Origin: Rhabdornis inornatus
Lineage: Eukaryota; Chordata; Aves; Passeriformes; Rhabdornithidae
DNA length: 64,000 bases
Assembly: GCA_013397075.1 (NCBI GenBank)
Contig: VWZS01004848.1
Coordinates: 318,877-382,876, forward strand
Reading direction: 5' to 3'
How positions within the stretch are numbered: position 1 is the stretch's first letter; each line of letters starts with the position of its first letter. The notes beneath the pieces were generated by a model. That model saw nothing but the letters and a program-made list of their open reading frames with translations. It made no database searches and was not told the DNA's origin. Position numbers and translations under genes: made by a program. This document shows positions 12,208 to 23,555 of the stretch, one piece after another.

Positions 12208-12804
12208 TGCCCTGGCAGCCAGGGGTCACAAACCTGTCCTGGGGACATCAGGCACAACATCACAGCCAGGCAAGGGAGGGGATTGTCCTGCTCTGCTCTG
12301 CTCTGCTCTGGGGTAGCCTCACCTCCAGTGCTAGGGGCAGTTCTGGGTTCCACTACATAAAAAAGACATTAAGCTGTAGGAGACCACCCAAAGGAGGACA
12401 ACAAAAATGGTGAAAGTCCTTGAGGGGAAGCTTTTTAAGGAGTGGCTTGACCTGTTCAGCCTGGAGAAGAGGAGACTGAGGGGAGACCTCACTGCCGTTA
12501 CAGTTTCCTCATGAGGGGAAGAGGAGGGGCAGGCACTGATCTCTGCTCTGTGGTGACAGTGACACGACCCATGGGAATGGCCTGAAGCTGTGTCAGGGGA
12601 GGTTTAGGTTGGGCATCACAAAAAGGTTTTTCACCCAGAGCATCAGGGAAGTGATCCCAGCACCAGCCTGACACAGTTTAAGAAGTGTTTGGACAATGCT
12701 TTCAGACACATGGTGTGGCTGTTGAGGTTGGATCTGTGCAGAGTCAGAAACTGGGCTCAATGATCTTTGATCTTTTAAACTCAGTTTATTCTGTGATTCT
12801 GTGA
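12208..12804 (+). mobile_element. CR1 LINE fragment, ORF2 C-terminal part plus 3' end
   Basis: The copy starts inside the distal ORF2 region, just before a GGGGACATCAGGCACAAC block. It continues through CAACAAAAATGGTGAAAG, TTCAGCCTGGAGAAGAGGAG, TCAGGGGAGGTTTAGGTTGG and a CATCAGGGAAGTGATCCCAG block, ending in TATTCTGTGATTCTGTGA (12787-12804), the typical CR1 tail. Frames are broken by stops and shifts. Four CTCTG units near 12291-12310 are a local expansion. It closely resembles the distal half of the copy at 47348-48366 (for example GGGGAAGCTTTTTAAGGAGT in both), so both belong to the same or close subfamilies. Confidence 0.9.
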
Positions 12805-14228
12805 ATTGTTGTGCCTATGGAAAAAGGGGTATGCAGAACATGGTAGAGCAAACACAAGGCTCGGAAGAAATCAAGCCATGGAAAATTGCAGCAGTTAAGT
12901 ATTTTTTCTACATCCATACTACATGTGATTTACTAAAATGCTTTGATAAGATAACATAAGGGAATTCTAAAAATGTTATCAGTGATATTGATGACTGTTA
13001 ACTGATCTTGCTGGCTCAGTAGAATTATGGGCAAAACTGTCCAAAAAATGAGAAATCTTTCCCAAATGATTCACATTTCTAAAGCATCCATGTGTTTAAT
13101 GATTGTCCTGAAAACTTATGTTCAACTACTGCTTAACTTCTAAAAAATTCTGATTCTACTAGTATTCTGGTTTCAGTATGAATACCACAAGTTTCTCTGT
13201 ATGCCTAGATACATTTTTGAGTGGATAATTGTGGTGCTTTTGTATGGGGAAGAGTTAGCTTTTTTCATAGTTACTCTCCAAGACAATTTGGATCATATTT
13301 TATGCCCAGCTCGACTGACACTCTGGAAGTACACATTCCCCACCTAATTTCTGAGTTGACCATCCTGGAACTTATTCCTTGAATTTTCAAAACATAGCTT
13401 TTAGGGCAGTATTCATTTAAAAAGCAATGACAGTAAAAATTTTCATTTCCTGGTGCAATATTCCTACACTTAGAATACTCATGGAGAGAAAATTTGTACT
13501 GAAATTTTTCCTTTCACTAATTACTCAAAACCTACAATTTCTACCCTAACAAACAGGTTAAAGAACACGTTTTGAGGAAGGACACAGAGTTGTCAATAAG
13601 CGGTGGAGTGCTCAGCAAGCACTGACAAATCTTTCAAGAAACACCTGTCCACAGAATTTCAGACAGGTCTTCACACCCATTCTAGTCCATCTAAGCTGTA
13701 CCTCACTCAGCCTCATGATTTATGGGACTTCTTTTCTGAGATAATTGATTTTTTCCCCTCCCAAGTGCCACTGTGGAATCTTAACACAGGATGCTGCTTA
13801 GTACCAAGCACCATCCCAGTTATACTCCTGTCATTAATTTTGGAGGGATAAAGTGACTTTCTAAATCTATATTTAAATTACATATGGAAAAATAATTTAG
13901 ATAACATTTTCATTATTTTATATACTGAAACTCAAAATTACTGCTGATTGCAAAGCTTCAAAACACAAGTTCTTAATAATACAATACTGGTCAGTATTGT
14001 AAATGGTGACTTTTAGGCTTTTAAAAATTATTACCTGCATTTTAAAATTATTTTGTATAGAAGAAACATAGTTCTGTACTTTTGAAATATATAACTTATT
14101 TTCCCCTCATTAACAACTTCATTACACTATCTGATACTCTCTTGGAGGGTTTCTCGGTATTCCTAACTAAGCACTAAGGTCTCAATGCATGTGTTTATTT
14201 ATTTGACAGACATTTCATCCTCTTTTTT
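12805..14228. other. Unique AT-rich DNA, no gene seen
   Basis: An 82-aa plus frame at 13603-13851 resembles no family I know and is of chance length. No repeats are recognised. Confidence 0.6.
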
Positions 14229-14307
14229 AGGTGTTTTTTTTTTTTTTTTTGTTTGGTTGGGGTTTTTTGGGGCTTTTTTTGGTGGGGATGTTGGTTGGGG
14301 GTGTTTT
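14229..14307 (+). repeat. T/G-rich tract with four G-runs
   Basis: An 18-20 base T-run is followed by alternating T- and G-runs. G-runs of four or more lie at 14259-14262, 14269-14272, 14284-14287 and 14297-14301, with spacers of 6, 11 and 9 bases. This is a loose G-quadruplex pattern on plus. Confidence 0.85.
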
Positions 14308-14746
14308 GGATAGTGAGGTTTTATCTTTATCTATTTTTAATTTAACTTATGCTTTTTTTTTATGATGATTGTTCATGACAAAGGAATGAGAACATTTCAC
14401 AATTTTATTTTATTCCTTATTTCTTACTTCTATTTTTTTCATGAAATGCGTATACTCACTATCTATAGTTTCCAGTAAGCTGCCATAATTAGATTTAAAA
14501 CACATATCTCAATGTTATCAACAACAAAGCTTCTACTCCATCACTGTCAATCTGACCAAAAGAATTCAAGAACAAATCAACAATATGGTGATTTTGAAAA
14601 GCTCTGAATATTTCAGTTTCTTGGAAACTTCCCAAAAAAGCTAGGAATGCAGCATACTTTGTGATAATAAACAGGGCCCTAAAATCCTGGGATTTTTTTG
14701 AAGATTTTAGGAAGATCTGTTCAGGCTACAGGCAACTGTTGTTTAA
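14308..14746. other. Unique AT-rich DNA, no feature seen
   Basis: Nothing recognised. Confidence 0.55.
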
Positions 14747-15172
14747 AGAATCACAGAATCACAGAATGGGTCTGGTTGGAAGGGATCAAAGTGGGACATC
14801 TGATCCAACCTTCCTGCTGAAGGTGAGTCATTTTAGAGCACAGGACTGTGGTTCTTGAATATCTCCAATGAGAGAGACTCCATAATCACTCTGGGCAATC
14901 TTCTCGTGGATATTTCTGTGCATCAGTTTCTGCTCAGTGCCTCTTGTCCTATTGCTTGGCATCCTCCTTCTGGATGCTCCACTGGACCTGCTCCAGGAGC
15001 TCCAGGTGTCTCTTGTGCTGAGGAGCCCAGAACCAGGCACAGCACTCCAGATGTGCCCTCACCAGGGCTGAGTAGAGGGGCAGGATCACCTCCCTCAACC
15101 TGCTGGCAATGCTCCTCCTAATCCACCCGAGGATACTTTTGGCCTTCTTGGCCACAAGGACACACTCTTGGC
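14747..15172 (-). mobile_element. CR1 LINE 3' fragment with internal deletion
   Basis: Plus-strand reading opens with AGAATCACAGAATCACAGAA and GGTCTGGTTGGAAGGGATC (CR1 terminus, reverse complemented). It then runs into the end of ORF2 at CTGGACCTGCTCCAGGAGC. Much of the usual 3' untranslated region between is shortened. The right end, near CTTGGCCACAAGGACACAC, is the truncated 5' end of the element. Confidence 0.9.
14949..15155 (-). pseudogene. CR1 ORF2 C-terminal remnant
   Basis: A 68-codon minus frame contains residues typical of the part of CR1 ORF2 downstream of the reverse-transcriptase catalytic core: AKKAKSILGWIRRSIASR, REVILPLYSALVR, FWAPQHKR and LELLEQVQ. In an intact element this belongs to a multi-domain endonuclease/reverse transcriptase that copies the LINE RNA at the target site. 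Here both catalytic domains are absent because of 5' truncation, so it is a dead remnant. Confidence 0.85.
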
Positions 15173-18100
15173 TTTAATAAATTTCTTCATTGGCATAAAA
15201 ATGTAATGAATAATAAATAGATTATTAATACATTTGATACATTGTTAGAAGATAGAAGACATCTTAGATGTGTAACTCAAAACAATAGAATTACAAAAAA
15301 TATGACAAAATGAAAAGAAGCTGTACTGAGATACTGGTATAACTTCCTTTTGGTAAGATTCTCAAAATCTAAGTTTAGAGAAAGAGAAAGCATACTTAAA
15401 AAAAAACCTTTAAAGATTGCTTAAAATATATTGTGATAGAAATTCTAAATATTGCTGTTGGTAATTCAGAGTGGAAAATTATTTTCTGTTCTCAGTATTT
15501 TGCACATTTAGTTATATAGGATGAAATTCCTGCCTGGATAAAAATACCCTTTTGTGGGCTTCATAACTTTAATTCTTATATTGTGGAGCTAAAAGGGACC
15601 AAGCTGGAGCCTAGATCTTGTGCTAGTATTCTTGAAAAATGAGAAAAAAATACCTCATTATTCATAATTAATATATTTTAAAAAGACAAAAAGTAGGACA
15701 GGACAGGATAATGAGTATTTAAAAAACCCCACATTCATAAATATTCTAATGGATATTTAGTTCCTGTGAAACATATCACTATTATTTTGGTCTTTCTTGT
15801 CCTCATACCGATGCAAAAAAACCATGGTTTTACATGTGGAAACTTGTCAGTGCTTCTAGTGGTATATAGACTCATCTGAACACATAGAAGAGATGCAAAT
15901 ATCCTACATGACTTACAAATCCTAGGCTGAACAGTCACTAGAGTGGCATTTCTTTATCCAGTGAAGTCTCTAGTTGCCATATATTTAATGAGTACTCACC
16001 AGTACAAAATGTGTTTCTGTTGTTTGCATGGGAACAGGGGAAAGAGCAATGGACATTGCACAAGGAAGGGAACTATATCCTAACCAGATCTCATGTCCTT
16101 GAGAAAGGCTCTTGGCCCTCTGATATCATTGAGGCTTTCTACTGCTCTTCTCTACGCATACAGCAGCGGGATCTGACCCTGCATTGTTGTTCAGGTTTCT
16201 CATTCCACTGTAAAGGACATCAGAAAAAAAAAGGAAAGGTTGGTTTGTTTTTTTTTGCCTAGAGAGTGTATCTGCTCACTTAATAATATTTATATACAAA
16301 GCCTCTTGAAAATAAAAATATTTAAAATCAACAGTGCTCAGAGATGCAAGGATAACAATAGCAACAATAAAAACTGTAGATGCTGTTAAAATTCAGATTC
16401 TGACAAGACACAACTGCTACCATAAGCACAGCCTCAGAAGACCTAGAGGGGTCATTAAGGTTTAGAGGGTTTTGGGTTGAATTCAAAGGTTTAAAATCAA
16501 GTTATATCATACATTTATGCTAAAGGGGTCTGTCTGTCCTTCTGAGTGCACATGGCCATTACTTCGTCAGTTTGAGGTGGCTGAGACACACGCTAAATCC
16601 TCCCATTTTCTGCTGTTGGTCTCAGAAGCACAGAAGCATTTTGGCACATTGCTTGAAGAAATACCTGCTCAGTTTTGAACAAGACTGTGCTTCTGTGGCA
16701 GGTTTGCTCTGCATCTGACCATCCATGTCCTGTGTATAATGTAGTTTTAATATAAACACTGAGTCTGTAACAAAATTATATACCATTCAAATAACAAGCA
16801 AAAAACCCTACCACTATCATTTTTAGTGTGCCAAAATTACATATTTGGAATGAAAGCATAGATATACAAAACCCGTATTAAAGAAAAAGTACAACTTAAA
16901 AAATAATTGTATTATGAGCTACAAGAAACAGAAAATTATTTCTGTTTACGCTGCTCGTATGTTTTATTGCAAAGTTTAGTGAATACTGTATTCCAGGTAA
17001 TGTAGGTAATGAGGCAAGGAAACAGGTTAATCAGTTTCATATAACAATAATCCTACAACACCTTCTAGGAACAGAATATTTTAGCTTTTTTTTTGTTAGT
17101 AATAATTAGAAATAAGAAAAGTGAACAGAAGCAACAGCATCTGCCAATAATATTTCATAATGTTTACTTCAGGATTAAAAGGTCAGATGCTGTCATTTTC
17201 CAAGATTAATCCACAGAATGAAAGAAAGCAAAAGCTTTATGTATTGAAAACAATACATCAACTTTTTCTAGTGTAAAAAAAAATCCAATTAATTTGCTGA
17301 AAACTGTATATTTTGCCTCATATCTACAGAAACACAATGAAGTTTGTGATCATTGTTCCATGATGCACTCTTGGAAAGAGAGTAACACCACAGTTTGCCT
17401 GATTATCTTCAGGACAACAATGAAACTGAATTAAGAGTATTTGAAGAAAGAAAAATTGTGCTACAATCAGCTGGTTTGAACTTTGACAACATATCATCAT
17501 TTGCAACCAGTACCCCTGAGATTAATTTTGGAGAACATCCCTATGACTACAGAGTTAATGGGAAATGAAAATGAATATTTGCTTGAAGTTAATTGCTTGC
17601 CTCATATATTGCATAATGCAGTAAAGTGAAAAAATTTTATTTGGCTTTAAAAGCTGTGTAACAAAAGTTTTCAATTACTTTATGTTCATCCACCAAAGTA
17701 ATTTCAGAATTATGAAAAGTATTTCACTTTACCAACATTCAATATGCTGAAACACTGAGGCACATTTACGAAGTGATCATCATGATTGGAAGTATGCTTT
17801 CTATCCGAAGTTAGTTTTTTACACTCAGACAGTATATTTAGAAGTTTTTTAAGTATGGTGACAATGTCTCCATTGCCAAGTTCACTAGATTCTAAATATT
17901 GTATAATTTGAATAATTTTGATAGGTATCTGCTTAGTAATGGATCTGTTAAGACCAAGTTTCAAATTAATGTCCTACGTGAATGAACCAATTTTTTTTTT
18001 AAGTTGGAATATAGTCAAATAAAAATATCATTTAAAACAATAAATGAAAGTGTATGGTAGCATAAAGATGCATGTAAGAGCAATAGTAACAACAATAAGC

Positions 18101-20144
18101 AGGTGAGCAACAATATATGGAATATGATCAAAATATTTTTCAATGCCAAAAAAACCCAATTTTCCCTGTATTTTCTTTGACATAGGAAAGTTGGTGGGCC
18201 TAGACCTATCTATTTCAGAAAGGCTATGCAGTTCTCTAAGCTTTCAGTTTCACATGTATATAATTTCCAAATACCATTTTTCTACAGTTTGTTTTAAAAT
18301 TATATTTTAAAATTAAACTTAATGGAGAATATTGAAGGAAATTAGTGTTAGCAAGGCAAAATTGTATTTCAGCTTAAATTGAAATTTATGAGGATCAAAA
18401 TAAGCTCTACTTCATCATGAACTCAGGATAAAAAATGATCAACTGCTAGAAAAGCCTTAATAGATGAAAAATTGTATGATTGTAAATCATAAAGGTAACA
18501 GAAGAAATTAACTTTAGTAGGCAGGAGTATTGTACCAGGTATCAAAAATAAACACAAAGACCCCTCTTATACTTTCAGTGAAATTCATTATGATATCTTA
18601 ATAGTTACCATCAGAATTTTGCAATTAAAATTCACTCTGATTTTCCAGGGAAAACTAAATTTTTTTAGTAACTCCTGCTCTTATAGACTGATACTGATGT
18701 CTCTGAAGAAGGAAAAAAAATGTGTATAATCTGTTTCATTTTTTCTTAAATTCACTTGACTTACTTCTACATGACAGTTCATTCAAACCTTGAGACATCC
18801 CCAAGTAAAATGTTAAAATTAATGGCAACTCCAACAACTGAGATAAATTGGAGATTTACCAGGTAGATTATGGGGCTTTTTTGCCATTCCATTAACAATA
18901 TTCAATGCAGCAGGCACTCCCACAGCAGGTAATAAATACAGGATCACATAATTTCCATCCACCTCTCCTTTCATTTTGGACTTAGATCTGTATTAGGTGT
19001 GGTCCTAAACTGGTATAAAGGTTGACCTGTATCAAGTAATTTTACATTGAATCTTACGCAGAGAAAGCTTAACCACCTTCTTTATCCAAAAAATTATTTG
19101 TGGAGTAGGGGAAGGGAGGTTTCTCTAGCATTAACTGTTAGATAAAAGAACATGAAATGTGTGAGCATGTGTTGATAATAAAGTATTTGGCCATGTTAAG
19201 AAATAATTTAAATTATTCAACATGGGACAAACATTACAAATGCTTCAGGAGAGTAGATAATGCATTAGTTTCAACTGACCTTAATATTAGGCAAATACCA
19301 ACTCTTCTAATGTCAGGGCTACTTAAAGTGAAACATCTCCATTTCAAAGGAGATGTTGAAGAGAAGGGAATTTGATTAAAAGTGCAGAAAAGTAGATAGT
19401 TCAACACAGAAGCTGAGTAATGCTGTGTATATTCCATCCTGAAAGCTAACAGGAAAAGAGAACTTGTTTGCAATATATTAAATGATGCTCACTAAGACAA
19501 GGTCTCCATCAAAATCTTTGCACTCTCTTTGAGTTCTCATTGAGCTCAAGAGCAAATCTTATTTCCAAAGGTGCTTTTAATCATGACATTAAATTAATTT
19601 CTTGTGTAATCATGATCACCTATATCTAATGACTAAGTCCTACACTATCTATAAGAGTCTTTGAACCTGAAGCCCTGAGACATTTTCTGGACTTGCAAAA
19701 AAAATATATGGAACTATGCTGGAATAATGACAGCATAAAATATGACAATCACATATTTTTTCACCCATATGAGCTGTATATATAAACACATAATTGTATG
19801 TGTCTATATATACATTCTGTCTTATGTGCACATACAAAACCATCCATACTCTTGTTCACCTTCCCTTCCTGTATCCTTGCTTAGATGGTTAAGTATTTTT
19901 TTACATATGGCTTTATGCTTAAAATTTACTATCTTCCTTTTATTTCCATCACATAATTTTTCAAATATAAGTTCAGTGTATTTTTGTACAAGTGAAAAGT
20001 GTCTTACAATTGCCATCAATGTTAAACTACTTGTGTAACTGACACCCATTTTTCTTTGCTATCATCATAATGGCTTCTGAAGATTTATCAGACCTTAAAG
20101 AAATTGTGTTATCAACTTCCCATATTATTGAAGGAAAAATGTTA
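15173..20144. other. Unique AT-rich DNA, no gene seen
   Basis: Five kilobases without a recognisable element. Frames are 84 aa or shorter and look random. No RNA gene signature. It may hold conserved noncoding sequence that only alignment would reveal. Confidence 0.6.
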
Positions 20145-20215
20145 GGGGGTTTTTTTTGTTTGTTTTGGTTTGGTTTTTTGTTTTGTTTTGTTTTCTTTTA
20201 TTTTGTTTGTTTTTG
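20145..20215 (+). repeat. T/G-rich low-complexity tract
   Basis: G-run, T-run, then repeated TTTTG and TTTGG units. The plus strand is nearly free of A and C. It is similar in character to the tracts at 14229-14307 and 53870-53952. Confidence 0.9.
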
Positions 20216-21415
20216 AGAAATCAACACAATTTGGAAGTGATAATGAGATTCTTTGATGAATCCCAAACTGGATGTATGAGGTATCCTGCACATATGATGT
20301 GAATCAGGGATATGAGGAGATAAAATCTTCTTAAACTACTGTTAAAAAAAAGTGGAGCTAAGCTCTATTAAAAAAAACCAACAAAAAACGAAGCAATAGT
20401 GTGTGAAGCCTTTCTCTCATAATTTTTTTAAACTATAATATCATCTACAAGTATAATAGGTTTTTGACATGTTCAGAAGCTAGACTTAATCTTATAATCC
20501 ATTTATATTTCAGGTGGTAGAAGTTATATTAACCAGAACAGACTATGACCTCTGACTGGTTAATCCTAATTAAAGTTGAGCAAGACATTTTCAACATCTT
20601 GGCAAAGTTTTCTGATGATTTCAATACCAGGCTGAACTATAAGTCTTCTGGTGTGTGTTGTTCCCACTACATGAACAAAGGAGGGTGTGGGGTCACCCAT
20701 GTTAGGGATCAATTTGAAGAGTTTCAATGGTATCCATGCATGAACTGAGCTAAAATGGGAACAGCAGGACAGAGCAAAATAAGGTTTCCAGGGGAAAATA
20801 GTTAGCAGAAGATAATATCATTAACTTCTACTTGACAAAATACTAAAATTCATGTCCTAATGCCTGCCTTCTAGTACTTTTAAGAATATGTTAAACTAAC
20901 CTTCAGATGCTTTAAACATCCTGCATGACAAAGATAAATCAAAAAGTCATCATAAGTAGAAAAAGGTAAGGTTAAGTTTTCCATTCTAGCTAGAATTGCT
21001 CCAGAGATGGACAGATACCCAAAGGGTGGTTTAAATGTGATGTGTGGTTTCTGGCTTCTTTACTGATTTAGAGTAGGGCAGAGAAGCTGAAAGGAATAGT
21101 ACAACTCAACCCAATGACAGTGACATGCTTACTACCTTTGTGTTTATCTTGTCCATGGAATGGGATAAGCAGCAGTTGGCAGAGTGACATAATGGTAGAT
21201 TTATCCACATCACTGCTCCTTGCTAACAGTCATCAGCTTACCAGGATAAATTCCTATCCCATTCCGTCATTCAGGTGAGACTTACAAATTCAGGGCTGTA
21301 ATATTAGGGGACATCAGTGCCAAAAGTGCTCTCAGCCAAATCTTAAATCCACTGGCAAGACTCCTTGGTAGTCAACCAACAAAACAGACAAAAAAAAAAA
21401 AACCTGCAATAAATG
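20216..21415. other. Unique DNA, no gene seen
   Basis: A 67-aa plus frame at 20545-20748 is not recognised. An A-run lies at 21391-21402. No mobile element signature. Confidence 0.55.
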
Positions 21416-21458
21416 AACCAACCAACCAACCAACCAACCAACCAACCAACCAACCAAC
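21416..21458. repeat. (ACCA)n microsatellite
   Basis: About ten uninterrupted copies of a 4-bp AACC unit. Confidence 0.95.
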
Positions 21459-22630
21459 TGCGAAAAAACCCTAATCCAAAATCAAGGAATAGGGCTCTGA
21501 GCTTACTTTAATCTTCTTTGAAAGAAAAGTTTCCAGGGCTTTAAATGATCAGTTATAAATTATCTGTTCAGATTTATTTTCAGAAATCAGCAAAATGAGA
21601 TGTTTAAGTGTTTTCCTCTGTTGGCCAATAGGTGTCACAATTAGATGCATATGATTCTGTTCATCACCAGTTATTTTTTCCTCAGAAATGGTTCGCTATC
21701 CTCACTATGAATAATGTTCAATTATCCAAATATCTAAATATTTAATTTGATACTCATAAATTTTTTCTCCCCTCAAAAATAGAGAAATACTTGTCTTTTC
21801 CTATTGGTAAAAATTAGTTATTTAGAATTTGAGACAATAGAGTTGTGTCTCAGAACAGGTTCATAAAGCACGCTTTGGGGAGAAAAAATGCTTGTCAATA
21901 AAACTTGTGCATTCCTATTGAAAGTTAACAATTATAAAATCTATTTGTATAAGGAATTAAAAAATAAAATAAATAAATATGCAAATGAAAATAGAATTGT
22001 TGTTTCTTTAATGTGATTTTATTTTGTTTGGGTTTCCAAGATTTCCACTTGGTGGTATCCCTAACTATGCTTTTATAGGACTGCAGATTCTTTTCCCTTT
22101 CAGTGGGTGTTAAGTGCTACAGAAAAACTAGCTGCTAATTGAATCCAGTTCTTTACTGAGAAAAAAAAAATGAACTTATCTCCACCGTTTAATACCTTAA
22201 AATAAAGGTAATGTGCCCTTCTAAAATTGGAACATATACCTAGATATTTAATTCTACAGGAGTTAGATGAGTACACATTCATCCGCACTTGGCATTTCAG
22301 TCACAGAGCATGTTGTGACCTTTCCAGTGATCAGGTCAATATTGTAGGGCTGCAGATGGCCATTGAGTAAAAAGCTGCTATTTCCCACTTCTTCAGCTTG
22401 ACTTTCATGCTGTCTCTTTTCCCCATTTGGTTTAAACTGTAAGAGCTACAGCAATAATTAACTCATGTACTGCTTTACCAGGGGAATGAGAGAAAGAGCA
22501 CTGAGTCCTCTGAACTGGGTTGGGTAGCATAAAAGTCTTCTCTATAGGCATAGTAATTATTTATAGTCCTTTGACCCTTTGAGCTGAACTGAAATAATTT
22601 ATATGCTTTTTTCCAGTTTCTTTAGCTTTT
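21459..22630. other. Unique AT-rich DNA, no gene seen
   Basis: No coding frame beyond about 62 aa and no recognised element. It is the left flank of the minus-strand LTR. Confidence 0.55.
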
Positions 22631-23555
22631 TGTGGCGGCTGGTCCCTGGTTGACCAGGTGCTGACCAAAGCCACTCTATTTCTTCCCCCACAGCTGGACA
22701 GGGGACAGAAAACACAATGGAAGGCTTGTGGGTCAAGATGAGAACAGAGAGAGATCACTCACCAATTACCATCACAGGCAAAACAGAGTCGACTTGGGGA
22801 AAGTTAATTTAATTTATTGCCAAATAAATCAGAATAGATTAATGAGAAATAAACACAAATCTTAAAAACACCTTCCTTTCATCCCTCCTTTCTTTCAAGG
22901 CTCAACTTCAACCCTGAATTCTCTGCCTTCTTCTCTAAAATGACACAGGGGAACATGGAACGGTTGTGGTCAGTTCATCACAAGTTGCCTCTGCCACTCC
23001 CTCCTCAGGGGGCAGAATCCTCCTGCTCCTCCCCTGTTCCAGTGTGGGGTCAGTCCCACAGGAGACAGCTCTCCACTAACTTTTTCAGCATGAGTCCTTC
23101 CCAGAGGCTGCAGTTTTTCATGAGCCACTCCAGCGTGAGTCCTCTGTGGGGTCACAGCTCCTACCAGGACCCTGCTCCAGCATGGGCATCCTACAGGGTC
23201 TCAGTCTCCTTCAGGCACCCAACTGCTCTGGCACAGGGTCCCATGGGTGTGCAGGTGGATTGCATGTCCACTGCTCCACTGTGGACATGGAAGGGCCGCA
23301 GGGGCACAGCTGCCTCACCACGCTCTGCACCTGGGGCTGTAGGGGAATCAGCTCTGGCACCTGAAGCATCTCCTCCCTCTCCTTCTGCACTGACCCTGGT
23401 GTCTGAAGAGTTTTTCGCACTCCACTTTTTTCTGAAGTTGTGCAGTTGCTTTTTTCTGGCTGGAGCATTTGCTCTGTAGGACATGGAGAGAGGTTCTAGG
23501 ATCTTCTCCCACAAGCCTCCGCTGTAGTCCCTCCAACTACTAAAGCCTTGCCACA
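22631..23555 (-). mobile_element. Near-complete solo LTR, ERVL-like avian family
   Basis: The 925-bp block is clearly more GC-rich than its flanks. On the element (minus) strand it starts TGTGGCAAGG (from 23555) and ends CAGCCGCCACA (to 22631), the TG...CA ends expected of an LTR, and the outer TGTGG/CCACA are inverted. AATAAA on the minus strand lies at 22818-22813. The U3 part contains several degenerate copies of a GACTCA(C/T)GCTGGAG-like unit. No internal retroviral sequence adjoins either end, so it is a solo LTR. I see no matching 5-bp target duplication (CTTTT left, CAAAT right). The 179-aa plus frame and the 121-aa minus frame over it are LTR translations, not host genes. Confidence 0.8.
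22813..22818 (-). promoter_or_regulatory. Polyadenylation signal of the ERVL-like LTR
   Basis: AATAAA on the minus strand, about 180 bases before the LTR 3' end. The position suits an R/U5 polyadenylation signal. Activity is unknown. Confidence 0.45.

Noticed and set aside
22940..23479. 179-aa plus-strand open frame rich in Ser, Pro and Ala
   Set aside because: It lies wholly inside the minus-strand LTR, whose family resemblance to 391-834 explains the sequence. Its openness reflects GC-rich LTR composition.
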